The translations under genes and the position numbers were made by a program. DNA of 64,000 bases. Source: an uncultured Caldilineaceae bacterium. GTDB lineage: Bacteria; Chloroflexota; Anaerolineae; Caldilineales; Caldilineaceae. The DNA lies in the NCBI GenBank assembly GCA_958295915.1, contig OY282381.1:456722-520721 (forward strand), given 5' to 3'. This document shows, piece by piece, positions 1 through 9,318 of the stretch; within the stretch, counting starts at the first letter, position 1, and each line of letters opens with the position of its first letter. The notes below the pieces were generated by a model, which saw nothing but the letters and a program-made list of their open reading frames with translations, was not told the DNA's origin and did not search any database.

Positions 1-1314
1 CGCGGCATCGCGCCGCTGGAGAAGGCGAAGCGCATTGGCCTGTATCTGTTGATTTCCGCGGCGCCGCTAGGCCTGTGGCTGTTGCGGAATGTCCTGGTTC
101 ACGGAAGACTCGACGAACGCAGAAACCCGTCACCGTGGACCTTGTTGGAGATTCTGGACAAGTTTCTCAGCGACCTGGCCAGATGGGTATTCCTCTACTT
201 GCCATCCGGGGAGGTCAGAGTCGCCGCCGCGGCCTTGACCGGCATCGCCCTGCTGGCGCTGGCCATATCCGTCGGCTATACATTCGTCCGCTCGCGCCAG
301 CAGGACGGGGGATGGCATGGCTGGAGTCCGTTCTACCTGTGCGGCGGCTTTGCCCTGGTGTACCTCATATTTCTCACTGCCGCGCAAGCGACAACTGCAC
401 TTATGCCCTTGGGCGATAGGTATCTGTCTCCCGTGTATACCCCTCTCCTGCTGGCAGCCGTGTTCGCGCTGGACAAGTTCTGGAGCTATGAGCAGGGCAG
501 AAAGCTCATGGGAACGGTCGGCAGCCTGCCGATAATCAGAACATATATGCGGGGAAGGGGGTTAGAACAGCGCAGCCTGTTGACCGTTGCCCTCAGCTTG
601 GTTTTTTCTCTCTGGCTCGCTGCCGGCGCGGCGCTGAACGCGCGTGAAATCCGGCAGAACAATGCCGGCATGGGCATGGGCCTCACAGGCCCGGCCTGGG
701 TTGACTCGGAAGTCCTGCAATACATCCGCGAGCATCTATTGGCGAAGCGGATATTCAGCAATGCAACAAGGGCTATATACATCTACACCGACCATGCGGA
801 TTATCACTTTCTCCTCCGCGATCTGAATGTGGCAAAACAGCAGATTAAACACATTGCGAACGGCGCCTACGTCGTTTGGATAGATACGCACTACGACTAC
901 AACTACAACCTCGCCAAGCTGAGAGAATTGTCGGGGCTGAAGCTGGTGGTCGATCTGGATGATGGCGCCATATTCAAAGTGTCGGCCGTAGCCGGGGAGC
1001 CGGCGGTTCGCTCCACCTTTGACGTGTATCTCGGCGAGAACACGATGACTTACGTCAAGGAGCCGTGCATCCCGGCGGACACGCAAGAAAGGTTCTTTCT
1101 GCACCTGATTCCCGTCAACGAGGATGACGTGCCTGCATGGAGCAAGCAGTACGGTTTTGACAACCGGAATTTCGACTGGTACGGCACGCAATTCGAGGGC
1201 AAATGCGTGCAGATCAGGAACCTCCCTGACTACGCCATCGCCCGCATCCGAACCGGCCAGTACATACCAGGGGAAGGCCCCGTCTGGAACGCGGAGTTCC
1301 GCTTTGAGCCGTAG
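1..1314 (+). CDS. GT39-like membrane glycosyltransferase, 5'-truncated by window edge (tandem copy 1)
   Basis: The reading frame is open from base 1 and ends at TAG 1312-1314, giving 437 residues without a visible start. It aligns almost residue for residue with the C-terminal two thirds of the next gene (offset exactly 2007 bases), so it is the 3' part of a duplicate. Three to four hydrophobic segments lie in the first ~190 residues (for example LLLAAVFALDKF), followed by a soluble C-terminal domain of ~230 residues. Family membership (dolichyl-phosphate-mannose-type, GT-C fold, family 39-like) is taken from the complete copy, because the catalytic N-terminal loop lies outside this window. 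A few substitutions separate the copies, clustered near the C-terminus (WSKQYGFDNRNF against GRQQYGFDNLNF). Both frames are intact, so both copies may be used. Confidence 0.75.
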   Translation, partial: RGIAPLEKAKRIGLYLLISAAPLGLWLLRNVLVHGRLDERRNPSPWTLLEILDKFLSDLARWVFLYLPSGEVRVAAAALTGIALLALAISVGYTFVRSRQQDGGWHGWSPFYLCGGFALVYLIFLTAAQATTALMPLGDRYLSPVYTPLLLAAVFALDKFWSYEQGRKLMGTVGSLPIIRTYMRGRGLEQRSLLTVALSLVFSLWLAAGAALNAREIRQNNAGMGMGLTGPAWVDSEVLQYIREHLLAKRIFSNATRAIYIYTDHADYHFLLRDLNVAKQQIKHIANGAYVVWIDTHYDYNYNLAKLRELSGLKLVVDLDDGAIFKVSAVAGEPAVRSTFDVYLGENTMTYVKEPCIPADTQERFFLHLIPVNEDDVPAWSKQYGFDNRNFDWYGTQFEGKCVQIRNLPDYAIARIRTGQYIPGEGPVWNAEFRFEP

Positions 1315-1361
1315 CGGGAGCCGGCGAGTTTACCTATGCTATGAGTACGCTGCGCAACATC
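1..1361. repeat. Direct tandem duplication, unit 1 (unit 2 at 2008-3368)
   Basis: Bases 1-1361 match 2008-3368 with a constant offset of 2007 and only scattered substitutions. The match continues 47 bases beyond the stop codon and then breaks off after GTACGCTGCG, which places the 3' boundary of the duplicated unit there. The 5' boundary is outside the window. Confidence 0.9.
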
Positions 1362-1383
1362 ACAAGCAGAGAAAACAATCCCC

Positions 1384-3321
1384 ATGCATGAGTTGACGCG
1401 GGCCGCAATCGAACGCATGGCCCGGTTCCGGCCCGACCCGTTTACCCTGCTCATGGCCGCCCTCGCCGTTCTCGGCGCGGCCCTCATCCTGGCGCGGGAG
1501 GTCACCTATGGGGTGGGGCTGTACAGCGATTACGCCAGCTACCTCACCGTGGCCGAGAGTCTGCTGGCGGGAGAGGGCTTCGTTCAGATTCACGGATGGC
1601 CCTATTTGCACTGGCCCCCTCTGTATCCGTTGCTGCTGGCTGGGGCCAGCCTCTATCTGTTCGACCCGATCGACGTCGCCGGCCCATTGAATGCCGCGGT
1701 CTTTGGACTAACCCTGTTCGTTGCCGGTCGATACCTGCGGCAGAGCATTCAGCACCGCTTCCTGGTTATTTGGGCTTGTCTCGCCATGATGCTGGCAATC
1801 CCGTTGACCCAGGTTGCCTCTGTCGCGATATCTGAAGCGCCCTTCATCCTGTTCGTAACGCTCTCCCTGGCGCAAACTTCCAGATATCTGCATAGCGGCA
1901 AGCGCGCGCACCTGATTGGGGCGGCGGTGTTCGCATCGTTGGCCTTTCTGACCCGCTACATCGGCGTCACCCTGATCATAACCACGTTGCCCTTGCTGCT
2001 TTTCCCGCGCGGCATCGCGCCGTTGGAGAAGGCAAAGCGCATTGGCCTGTATCTGCTGATTTCCGCGGCGCCGCTAGGCCTGTGGCTGTTGCGGAATGTC
2101 CTGGTTCACGGAAGACTCCAAGGACGCAGAAACCCGCTACCGTGGACCTTGTTGGAGATTCTGGACAAGTTTCTCAGCGACCTGGCCAGATGGGTATTCC
2201 TCTACTTGCCATCCGGGGAGGTCAGAGTCGCCGCCGCGGCCTTGACCGGCATCGTCCTGCTGGCGCTGGCCATATCCGTCGGCTATACATTCGTCCGCTC
2301 GCGCCAGCAGGACGGGGGATGGCATGGCTGGAGTCCGTTCTACCTGTGCGGCGGCTTTGCCCTGGTGTACCTCATATTTCTCACTGCCGCGCAAACGGCA
2401 ACTGCAATTACGCCCTTGGGCGATAGGCATCTGTCTCCCGTGTATATCCCTCTCCTGCTGGCAGCCGTGTTCGCGCTGGACAAGTTCTGGAGCTATGAGC
2501 AGGGCAGAAAGCTCATGGGAACGGTCGGCAGCCTGCCGATAATCAGAACATATGTACAGGGGAAGGGGATAGAACAGCGCAGCCTGTTGACCGTTGCCCT
2601 CAGCTTGGTTTTTTCTCTCTGGCTCGCTGCCGGCGCGGCGCTGAACGCGCGTGAAATCCGGCAGAACAATGCCGGCATGGGCATGGGCCTCACAGGCCCG
2701 GCCTGGGTTGACTCGGAAGTTCTGCAATACATCCGCGAGCATCTATTGGCGAAGCGGATATTCAGCAATGCAACAAGGGCTATATACATCTACACCGACC
2801 ATGCGGATTATCACTTTCTCTCCCGCGATCTGAATGTGGCAAAACAGCAGATTAAACACATTGCGAACGGCGCCTACATCGTTTGGATAGATACGCACTA
2901 CGACTACAACTACAACCTCGCCAAGCTGAGAGAATTGTCGGGACTGAAGCTGGTGGTCGATCTGGATGATGGTATCATATTCAAAGTGTCGGCCGTAGCT
3001 GGGGAGCCGGCGGTTCGCTCCACCTTTGACGTGTATCTCGGCGAGAACACGCTGACTTACGTCAAGGAGCCGTGCATCCTGGCGGACACGCAAGAAAGGT
3101 TCTTTCTGCACCTGATTCCCGTCAACGAGGATGACTTGCCTGCAGGGCGCCAGCAGTACGGTTTTGACAACCTGAATTTCGGCGGGCGCGGCGCGCCATT
3201 CGAGGGCAAATGCGTGCGGATCGTTCCCCTCCCTGACTACGCCATCGCCCGCATCCGAACCGGCCAGTACATACCAGGGGAGGGCCCCGTCTGGAACGCG
3301 GAGTTCCGCTTTGAGCCGTAG
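1384..3321 (+). CDS. GT39-like membrane glycosyltransferase (tandem copy 2, complete)
   Basis: A 645-residue protein with about 9-11 predicted membrane segments in residues 20-400 and a soluble C-terminal domain of ~230 residues. The first extracytoplasmic loop holds the acidic pair and aromatic context typical of GT-C enzymes (LYSDYASYLTVAESLLAGEG, then WPYLHWPPLYPL). Known GT39/ArnT-type enzymes move a sugar from a polyprenyl-phosphate donor to an acceptor on the outer face of the membrane. Donor and acceptor cannot be read here. The start ATG is preceded by GAGAAAA eight bases upstream. The gene lies 69 bases after its tandem copy, and the MurJ flippase downstream fits a cell-envelope neighbourhood. 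The exact GT family is inferred from topology and the loop pattern, not from a profile match. Confidence 0.75.
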   Translation: MHELTRAAIERMARFRPDPFTLLMAALAVLGAALILAREVTYGVGLYSDYASYLTVAESLLAGEGFVQIHGWPYLHWPPLYPLLLAGASLYLFDPIDVAGPLNAAVFGLTLFVAGRYLRQSIQHRFLVIWACLAMMLAIPLTQVASVAISEAPFILFVTLSLAQTSRYLHSGKRAHLIGAAVFASLAFLTRYIGVTLIITTLPLLLFPRGIAPLEKAKRIGLYLLISAAPLGLWLLRNVLVHGRLQGRRNPLPWTLLEILDKFLSDLARWVFLYLPSGEVRVAAAALTGIVLLALAISVGYTFVRSRQQDGGWHGWSPFYLCGGFALVYLIFLTAAQTATAITPLGDRHLSPVYIPLLLAAVFALDKFWSYEQGRKLMGTVGSLPIIRTYVQGKGIEQRSLLTVALSLVFSLWLAAGAALNAREIRQNNAGMGMGLTGPAWVDSEVLQYIREHLLAKRIFSNATRAIYIYTDHADYHFLSRDLNVAKQQIKHIANGAYIVWIDTHYDYNYNLAKLRELSGLKLVVDLDDGIIFKVSAVAGEPAVRSTFDVYLGENTLTYVKEPCILADTQERFFLHLIPVNEDDLPAGRQQYGFDNLNFGGRGAPFEGKCVRIVPLPDYAIARIRTGQYIPGEGPVWNAEFRFEP

Positions 3322-3368
3322 CGGGAGCCGGCGAGTTTACCTATGCTATGAGTACGCTGCGTACCATC
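2008..3368. repeat. Direct tandem duplication, unit 2
   Basis: Second copy of the ~2-kb unit, covering the 3' two thirds of the complete glycosyltransferase gene and 47 bases of 3' flank. Sequence beyond 3368 differs from that after 1361, so the duplication endpoint is sharp. Confidence 0.9.
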
Positions 3369-3373
3369 AGCCG

Positions 3374-3580
3374 CTAACGATTCAGCAAATTCAATAGCAG
3401 TGTTAAAACGAGACTGACGAGCGCCATGGATGTAAAGGGAATGAATACCTTTACCGACCCTGACTCTATGTTGATGTCGCCAGGCAGCTTCCCAAACCAA
3501 CCGAATAACCAAGGCGCAAACTGCAATATCGCCCCAATGATCAACAGGGTCGCCCCCAGTATGATGATCCATTTCGCCAT
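3374..3580 (-). CDS. DUF2905 small membrane protein
   Basis: A 68-residue protein with two hydrophobic helices (residues 3-28 and about 47-65) joined by a short polar loop carrying the family signature GKLPGDINIESG. DUF2905 proteins are small two-helix membrane proteins, widespread in bacteria and of unknown function. The length is normal for the family. The gene runs convergent to the glycosyltransferase and is probably monocistronic, with its own extended -10 element 80 bases upstream. Confidence 0.9.
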   Translation of the reverse strand: MAKWIIILGATLLIIGAILQFAPWLFGWFGKLPGDINIESGSVKVFIPFTSMALVSLVLTLLLNLLNR

Positions 3581-3659
3581 GTCTTATCGAACCCGCATCG
3601 CAGTCGAGCGTTTCCTCCATAGGCTGCCCAATACTTCGCTGAAGGATAAAGATATCTCT

Positions 3660-3668
3660 ATTATAGCA
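3660..3668 (-). promoter_or_regulatory. Extended -10 promoter element for the DUF2905 gene
   Basis: The minus strand reads TGCTATAAT, a perfect extended -10 (TGnTATAAT), 80 bases upstream of the DUF2905 start. No good -35 is visible, which is usual for extended -10 promoters. Confidence 0.5.
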
Positions 3669-3715
3669 GACAAGCCGGAGCGGCTCCCTGTCGGAAGGCC
3701 GAGCTTGATCGCCTC

Positions 3716-3744
3716 TTGACTTCTGCTCTGAAACGTTGCAGAAT
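3716..3744 (+). promoter_or_regulatory. Candidate sigma-70-type promoter for the LysM/PA14 gene
   Basis: TTGACT (3716-3721), a 17-base spacer ending in TG, then CAGAAT (3739-3744), followed 65 bases later by the ATG. The -35 matches 5 of 6 consensus bases and the -10 matches 4 of 6. Confidence 0.35.
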
Positions 3745-3809
3745 GGTAGCTGTTCAAGCAACTAAGCTCTCAGCCTACACTCTAGCCCAACCTCAAAAGG
3801 GGGTTACAA

Positions 3810-5591
3810 ATGCGCTCAGATATTTCCCTTTCCGTCTGGACTCGTCGGGCGCAACTGATGGCAGTCGTGGCGACACTGCTGTTGTCATTGCTGTCGCAGA
3901 CGGTGGCGGCGGCCCCAGTCGAAGCCAGCCTGAATTACCCAACCGCCAACTCCACATCTCATATCGTCAAACCCGGCGAAACTTTATCCCATATCGCGGT
4001 TCGGTATGGCGTTTCAGTCCAAGAACTGATGGCGGCCAACAACATCCATAATCCGAATCTCATCTACGTCGGTCAGGAGCTGAATATTCCGACAGAGGAT
4101 GCTTCTGCATCCATGGAGTCAGGTGTGCTGGCGACTGCAGCGCAGACTGTGTCCGCATCGGATGTTTCCGCATCCATACGGTCAAGTACGGCCCAACCCG
4201 TGTGGACGGGGACCTATTACAACAGTCGGGACCTTAGCGGCGCGCCGGTCCTGGTCCGACAGGATGCGGCCGTGAACTTCGATTGGCTGACAGGCAGCCC
4301 GGACGCAAGCGTCAACAGTGACAATTTCAGCGTTACCTGGACAACCAGCGGCCATTTTCAGGCCGGCACGTATCGCTTTTCCATCCTCTCGGATGATGGC
4401 ATACGGGTTTATGTGGATAATCATCTGCTCCTGGAAGACTGGAACATCCGTCCGAGTACAAGTATACTCAGGGACATCTATCTGAGTGAGGGCAATCACA
4501 CGATTCGAGTCGAGTACTTCGAGGCCATAGGGATGGCTTCGATTTCTGTGGGGTGGGTGAAACAGGGACCAGTGGAAACCGTTTCCTGTCAACATCAACC
4601 CCATGAAACCTTGCGGCCGTTCTGGACACAGTTCGAATTCGGATGCGCCGTGGCAACAGCAAAGACCGTATGGTCAGCCTGGCAGCCGTTCCAGCGCGGA
4701 CACATGATATGGCGTCAGGATGATGATGCAGTGTTCGTATTTGTCAACGAGGGGGATTGGACGCGGTTCCCGGATCACTGGGATGATCAGTCTCTTAGCA
4801 ACCATCGGGGCACGCCGCCGCCAGGTTTTCGATCTCCCGCGCGAGGATTTGGCTATCTATGGGAGACGGAGAACGATGTATTTGAGGGATTGGGATGGGC
4901 AACAGACCAAGAGAGGGGCTTCTGCGCCCTGATTCAACAATATGAGAGAGGCTTTTTGCTCATTGGCGACCTTGTCCCCTCCTGCTTTGCGGAAAACCAT
5001 AACTTTGCCACAATGAGTGTCTTTGCCCGACACACACTGCGGGCGCTGGATTCCGGTTCGTGGATGCTGCCCTGTCAGCGTCAACCCCATGAAAGACTGC
5101 GACCGTTTTGGACACAGGCCGGACTCGGGTGCGCTATGACAACAGCAACGACCGTAGGGTCAGTCTGGCAGCCGTTCCAGCGCGGACACATGATATGGCG
5201 TCAGGATGATGACGCAGCGTTCGTATTTGTCAACGAGGGGGGTTGGAAGCGGATTCCGGATCACTGGGATGATCAACCTCTTAGCAACCATCGGGGCACA
5301 CCGCCGCCAGATTTACACTCTCCCGTACGAGGATTTGGCTATCTATGGGAGACGGAGAACGAGATATTTGAGGACTTGGGATGGGCAACAGACCAGGAGA
5401 AGAGCTTCTGCGTCCTGATTCAACAATACGCGAGAGGCTTTTTGTTCATTAGCGACCCTGTCTCCTCCTGCTTTGAGGGAGGACGCAACGATGCCACAGA
5501 GAGTGACTTTACCCTACACGCGGTGCGGGCGCTGAATTCCGGTTCGTGGATTCTGCGTGAGCGGGACGGACCCTTAAGGGATCAGGAGTGA
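3810..5591 (+). CDS. Secreted LysM + PA14 protein with two ~162-residue C-terminal repeats
   Basis: A 593-residue protein started by ATG after AGGGGG with seven-base spacing. Residues 1-36 form a Sec signal peptide (hydrophobic core [18 protein letters not shown]). Residues ~52-95 are a LysM domain ([20 protein letters not shown] ... YVGQELNIP) expected to bind peptidoglycan-type glycans. Residues ~128-250 resemble a PA14 beta-sandwich ([35 protein letters not shown]). The rest is two copies of a ~162-residue module with paired cysteines, [11 protein letters not shown], and [11 protein letters not shown] followed by LGWATDQE. I have the impression that similar modules are common in secreted Chloroflexota proteins, but I know no function for them. 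No catalytic domain is visible, so this is probably a surface-anchored binding protein. Confidence 0.85.
   Translation: MRSDISLSVWTRRAQLMAVVATLLLSLLSQTVAAAPVEASLNYPTANSTSHIVKPGETLSHIAVRYGVSVQELMAANNIHNPNLIYVGQELNIPTEDASASMESGVLATAAQTVSASDVSASIRSSTAQPVWTGTYYNSRDLSGAPVLVRQDAAVNFDWLTGSPDASVNSDNFSVTWTTSGHFQAGTYRFSILSDDGIRVYVDNHLLLEDWNIRPSTSILRDIYLSEGNHTIRVEYFEAIGMASISVGWVKQGPVETVSCQHQPHETLRPFWTQFEFGCAVATAKTVWSAWQPFQRGHMIWRQDDDAVFVFVNEGDWTRFPDHWDDQSLSNHRGTPPPGFRSPARGFGYLWETENDVFEGLGWATDQERGFCALIQQYERGFLLIGDLVPSCFAENHNFATMSVFARHTLRALDSGSWMLPCQRQPHERLRPFWTQAGLGCAMTTATTVGSVWQPFQRGHMIWRQDDDAAFVFVNEGGWKRIPDHWDDQPLSNHRGTPPPDLHSPVRGFGYLWETENEIFEDLGWATDQEKSFCVLIQQYARGFLFISDPVSSCFEGGRNDATESDFTLHAVRALNSGSWILRERDGPLRDQE
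4585..5556 (+). repeat. Intragenic tandem repeat, two units of 486 bp
   Basis: Bases 4585-5070 and 5071-5556 align without gaps at an offset of 486 bases (162 codons). Identity is high in the middle (around ATGATATGGCGTCAGGATGA) and lower at the ends. The unit is a whole number of codons, so the frame is kept. Confidence 0.85.
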
Positions 5592-5652
5592 GAAGCTTCT
5601 TCTCTTTCCCGGTGTTTTATAGGTACCCGCCGGTCATCTGTTGAGACATTCG

Positions 5653-7230
5653 ATGTCCCGCGCGCCGCATCTGGTTCGCTCGGCCTTTCTCGTTTTCTTT
5701 ATCTTCGGCCTGGACAAAATCACCGGCTTCGCCAAACTGCTGCTGATGACCAGTCTGTTCGGCACCGGTCCGGAAGCGGATGCCTTTACCGCAGCCAACC
5801 AGGTGCCCGAACTCCTGCTTGCGCTGCTCGCCAGTGGCGCTGTCTCGGCCGCGCTGATCCCCGTTTACTCCAGCTATCTGACCCGCGCCCAACGCCACAA
5901 CGCCGCCACCCTCGCCAATACAGTCCTGACCCTGACAATGCTGGTGGTGGGCAGCGCCTGTCTGGTGGCCATCGCCATTGCGCCCTGGCTCATCGACGTG
6001 GTGTTGATGCCCCATTCCCCTGCAGACACCCAGCAACTCACCGCGGCTATGATGCGCATATTCCTGCTGGCCGCGGCGCTGATCAGCATAACCGGCGTAT
6101 TCAGCAGCTTGCTCCACGCTCACCAGCACTTTCTGGCCCCCGCGTTGGCCCGGGTCTTGATCGATTTAGGGCAGATTGCGGCCATGATCGTCCTTACGCC
6201 GAGATGGGGCATTCAGGGCGTGGCCTGGGGCAGTGTTTTGGGGGCGCTGCTAACTGTTCTCGCGCAGGCGCCGGCGCTCGTGCGACATAAAATACAGCTG
6301 CAGTTGCAGATCGACATGCGTCTGCAAGGGGTGCGAGAAGTAGGTCGTCTGATGGGGCCGCGCATCGTGACCCTCGGCGCGTTCCAGGCAATGGATCTGA
6401 TCTTTATCCGCTTGGCATCCCCGCTGCCTGTGGGCAGCATCGCCGCCTTTCAGTACGCGCTGCTGGTGATGCTGTCGATGCCAAAGTCCCTTTTCGGCGC
6501 AGCGATTTCTCAGGTTATCTTCCCGACGATGGCAGAACAGTACAACACAAGCGAAGGTCGGCATCTGCGGCAGACAGTCACTCAGGGCTTGCGGGCCACG
6601 TGGCTGCTATTGATTCCGGCGGCGGTGGGGCTGCTTGTATTGGGGCGACCGGCCGTGGCGTTTCTCTTCGAACGGGGGGCCTTCGAGCCGGAATCGAGCG
6701 CGCTGGTCTATCTGCTGATAGCGATCTTTTCTGTACGCCTACTGGGCGAAGCCTCCTACGACGTGCTGGCGCTGACTTTTTTCGCCCAACATAACACCCA
6801 TGTGCCTATGTGGGCAACGCTGGGATGGATGGCGCTGAATGTGGGGTTGAGTTTAGCGCTGGTCGGGCCGTTCGGCATTGCCGGACTCGCCTGGGCCACA
6901 TCGATTTCGGCTCTGGCTCTGGCGCTGGGGCTGTTTCTACTCAATCTGCGGGTAGATGGGGTGGACGTATCCATCCTGGGCGCGACGCTGGGGCGCACGC
7001 TTATGGGCAGCCTGGGGATGAGCGGGGTAGTGCTGCTGCTTCACCAGTTGCAACTTCCGCCGGCGCTATTCATCCTGGCTGGCATAAGCGGCGGCGGCTT
7101 CACATTTTTCGGAATATACGTTCTCCTCGGCGGCTCAGAAGTCCTCTCCGCGCTGCGACACTTGCGCCTCGCGTTCAAATCATCCGAGCCGACAACTTCC
7201 GCTGAAGCCATCAACGATGAGTATTTCTGA
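5653..7230 (+). CDS. murJ: MurJ/MviN-type lipid II flippase
   Basis: A ~525-residue polytopic protein with about 14 hydrophobic segments, the usual size and topology of MurJ in the MOP exporter superfamily. Family features include the N-terminal KITGFAKLLLMTSLFGTG, the TAANQVPELLLALLASGAVS segment with the charged/serine positions typical of MurJ, and ALIPVYSSYL. MurJ moves the peptidoglycan precursor lipid II across the cytoplasmic membrane. A TTG at 5641 lies in frame, but ATG 5653 is preceded by GAGA and gives the more typical N-terminus MSRAPHLVRSAF. It follows the LysM/PA14 gene by 61 bases on the same strand and may be co-transcribed with it. Wzx-type flippases are the main alternative, but length and motifs favour MurJ. 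Confidence 0.88.
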   Translation: MSRAPHLVRSAFLVFFIFGLDKITGFAKLLLMTSLFGTGPEADAFTAANQVPELLLALLASGAVSAALIPVYSSYLTRAQRHNAATLANTVLTLTMLVVGSACLVAIAIAPWLIDVVLMPHSPADTQQLTAAMMRIFLLAAALISITGVFSSLLHAHQHFLAPALARVLIDLGQIAAMIVLTPRWGIQGVAWGSVLGALLTVLAQAPALVRHKIQLQLQIDMRLQGVREVGRLMGPRIVTLGAFQAMDLIFIRLASPLPVGSIAAFQYALLVMLSMPKSLFGAAISQVIFPTMAEQYNTSEGRHLRQTVTQGLRATWLLLIPAAVGLLVLGRPAVAFLFERGAFEPESSALVYLLIAIFSVRLLGEASYDVLALTFFAQHNTHVPMWATLGWMALNVGLSLALVGPFGIAGLAWATSISALALALGLFLLNLRVDGVDVSILGATLGRTLMGSLGMSGVVLLLHQLQLPPALFILAGISGGGFTFFGIYVLLGGSEVLSALRHLRLAFKSSEPTTSAEAINDEYF

Positions 7231-7284
7231 CCTGGAAGCGGGGAGGAGCTTAGCGCAAGAGAATCTTTGAAACCAAAAATAGCT

Positions 7285-8073
7285 TCACACATCCAGCACG
7301 AGCCGCTGGGCTTCGCTGAGGCGCGCTGCCGTCTCCGGTCGCAGATAGGCTCGCTGATCCAACTGCTGAGGCAGATTGCGCCGGCAAAAATAGGAGTGGA
7401 GCGCCCGTCGGGGCCGGTTTGAGCGGTTGACAGTGCCCCCGTGCCAGGCGTGGGAGTTGAAGATGACGACTGTGCCTGCCTGGCCCAATACCAGAATTTC
7501 GTCAGGGTGGGGCGCCAAGGCATCGTCCAGAAGCTGGCGCGGATCCTGTCCCAGTTTGTGGGAACCGGGGATCAGCCGCGTGGCGCCATTCGTGGGAGTG
7601 AAGTCGTTCAGCAGCCAAATAGAGTTGCAGACATAATACCGCGTACGGCTATCTGTAGGCATCGGCGGAACGCCAGGGATACGCTGAGCGCCATCGGTGT
7701 GCAGCGCCTGCAGACCATGGCCGGGCAGAGCCGCGCGCGCATTGAGAGACGACAGTTTCAGGTCGCCGCCCAGGACATGGGCGATGGCCGCCAGCGCCTT
7801 CGGGTGGGTCCAACAAACGTCGAACAGCGGGCCTTTGTTCACCAGATTCGCAAGCCGGACTGCGCCGGCCTCCTGGTGCACTTCTTTGCCGGCATCCTCG
7901 CCCTCTTCCTCTTCCAGAGCTTGCAACCGCTCCCGCAAGGCCTGCACCTCTGCCGGCGTCAGGATGCCCGGTAGGGGCAGATAGCCTTTCTCGTCGAGAA
8001 AGGTCTTTTCCTCAGCGGTTACGGTATCTTCCCGCACACCGAGAGAATGCAAAGCAGCGTGAATATCCATCAT
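7285..8073 (-). CDS. Phytanoyl-CoA dioxygenase (PhyH) family protein
   Basis: A 262-residue member of the Fe(II)/2-oxoglutarate-dependent dioxygenase family. The iron-binding facial triad is visible as HTD (LHTDGAQ) and a distal His in HAWHGGTVNRS, and the conserved 2-oxoglutarate-binding Arg is probably in RPRRALHSYF. These enzymes hydroxylate unactivated carbons, and the substrate here is unknown. The protein starts MMDIHAALHSLGVRED. It is the last gene of a minus-strand group with two Gfo/Idh/MocA oxidoreductases and a sugar isomerase, which suggests a small-molecule catabolic role rather than phytanate oxidation. A related but divergent paralogue lies at 49950-50795. Confidence 0.85.
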   Translation of the reverse strand: MMDIHAALHSLGVREDTVTAEEKTFLDEKGYLPLPGILTPAEVQALRERLQALEEEEGEDAGKEVHQEAGAVRLANLVNKGPLFDVCWTHPKALAAIAHVLGGDLKLSSLNARAALPGHGLQALHTDGAQRIPGVPPMPTDSRTRYYVCNSIWLLNDFTPTNGATRLIPGSHKLGQDPRQLLDDALAPHPDEILVLGQAGTVVIFNSHAWHGGTVNRSNRPRRALHSYFCRRNLPQQLDQRAYLRPETAARLSEAQRLVLDV

Positions 8074-8115
8074 TTTTCCCTCGCGCCTCTTTCGAGCAGA
8101 GGCGCATTGAACAGT

Positions 8116-9318
8116 TCATTCCAGCCGCCACGCGTCCGTGTCAACTAGCTCCAGCCGGCCGCTGTTGGCCGAGCGCAGGCCGGCGTCGAGAATCGCCATC
8201 ACTTCCAGGTTGAACTCCAACTCCAGAGTCTGATGGAGCGGGTCGCCGGTCTGCAGGCGATGGATGAACTCTTGAGCGATATTCATGCGACCAGCCGGCA
8301 GCGGCTCACACGCCTGATACTCCGTGCGGCCACCGCCTCTCTCCACGCGCACGTTCGGACTCTGGTCGCCGGTCTCCTTATCTACGACCAATGTGCCTTC
8401 GGCGCCGTAGACAATCGGCCCGGGTGACACGCCGTGATCCAGTGTCGTCCAGGAAGCTTCGCACAGGGCCATCGCTTGGGGGAAACGAATGATCATGGCC
8501 GCGTTGTCCTCAGCATCACCCCATTTACTGTTCAGATTGGCCCGCATTCCCATAGCTGCGGTAGCCGGCTCGCCCACCAGCCAGCGGGCCACCAACGAGC
8601 CATAGCAGCAGTAATCGAGCATGGCGCCGCCGCCCGCCGCTCTCTGATGCCACCAGGTAGCGCCTCGTTCTATGCCGTTCAGCTTCTGGAGGAACTCACC
8701 AGCCGTTTCTGACCCCATAGACTGCTCTTTAGTCGGGCCAGAACGACCTTTCTGCCGCGCGCTTTGGTCGCCTCTTGGATGGGAGACGCCCGCGCCCAGC
8801 GGCCCCAGGTGGCCGCCCCGCCATTTGACGGTCAGCACTCGCCCAATTGCGCCGGCGTCGATAAGTTCCTTGGTTGTGTGGGAGGCGGGTTGCCATGTGA
8901 TGGGCCAGTTGACAATCAGTTCGATACCGGCAGCCCGGGCGGCTCGGGCCATGCGTAGGCCATCGTTGAGGGAAGACGCCATCGGTTTTTCGATCATCAC
9001 ATGCACGCCCTTTTCCGCACAGGCCGCTACCACTGCCGGATGCTGGGCATTTTCCGCACAGCAGATGACGATATCGAACGTTTCCTGTTCCAGCATCTTC
9101 TGGTAGTCATCGTAGGCCTTTGGCATCCCCAGATCGTTCAGCGCGTGGCGGAGATTCCATGCCCGCGTGTACTGTCCCGCGCGCAGTTCAGGTATCAGCG
9201 GAGGCGTATCCGCGCAGGCCACCAATTCCGTCTGTGGATGGGCTGCGAAGAGCGCCAAGACATGATTGATGTGCATGTGGGCAAAGCCAATAACGCCTAT
9301 ACGGTACGTGTTTGGCAT
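8116..9318 (-). CDS. Gfo/Idh/MocA family NAD(P)-dependent oxidoreductase
   Basis: A 400-residue protein. The N-terminal Rossmann fold begins YRIGVIGFAHMHINH, with the nucleotide loop GxxxxxH slightly unusual in place of GxGxxG. It continues with the family signature EKGVHVMIEKPMASS, where the catalytic Lys lies in EKP. The C-terminal alpha/beta domain (from about residue 125) includes an insertion around GVSHPRGDQSARQKG. Family members oxidise or reduce sugars, inositols or bile pigments, and specificity cannot be read here. It lies 43 bases upstream of the dioxygenase gene. Its start overlaps the 3' end of the small VapB-like ORF by 22 bases. Confidence 0.85.
   Translation of the reverse strand: MPNTYRIGVIGFAHMHINHVLALFAAHPQTELVACADTPPLIPELRAGQYTRAWNLRHALNDLGMPKAYDDYQKMLEQETFDIVICCAENAQHPAVVAACAEKGVHVMIEKPMASSLNDGLRMARAARAAGIELIVNWPITWQPASHTTKELIDAGAIGRVLTVKWRGGHLGPLGAGVSHPRGDQSARQKGRSGPTKEQSMGSETAGEFLQKLNGIERGATWWHQRAAGGGAMLDYCCYGSLVARWLVGEPATAAMGMRANLNSKWGDAEDNAAMIIRFPQAMALCEASWTTLDHGVSPGPIVYGAEGTLVVDKETGDQSPNVRVERGGGRTEYQACEPLPAGRMNIAQEFIHRLQTGDPLHQTLELEFNLEVMAILDAGLRSANSGRLELVDTDAWRLE

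Noticed and set aside
4585..5556. Possible CRISPR-like or satellite array
   Set aside because: There are only two long units, both coding; no short repeat-spacer pattern occurs anywhere in the window.
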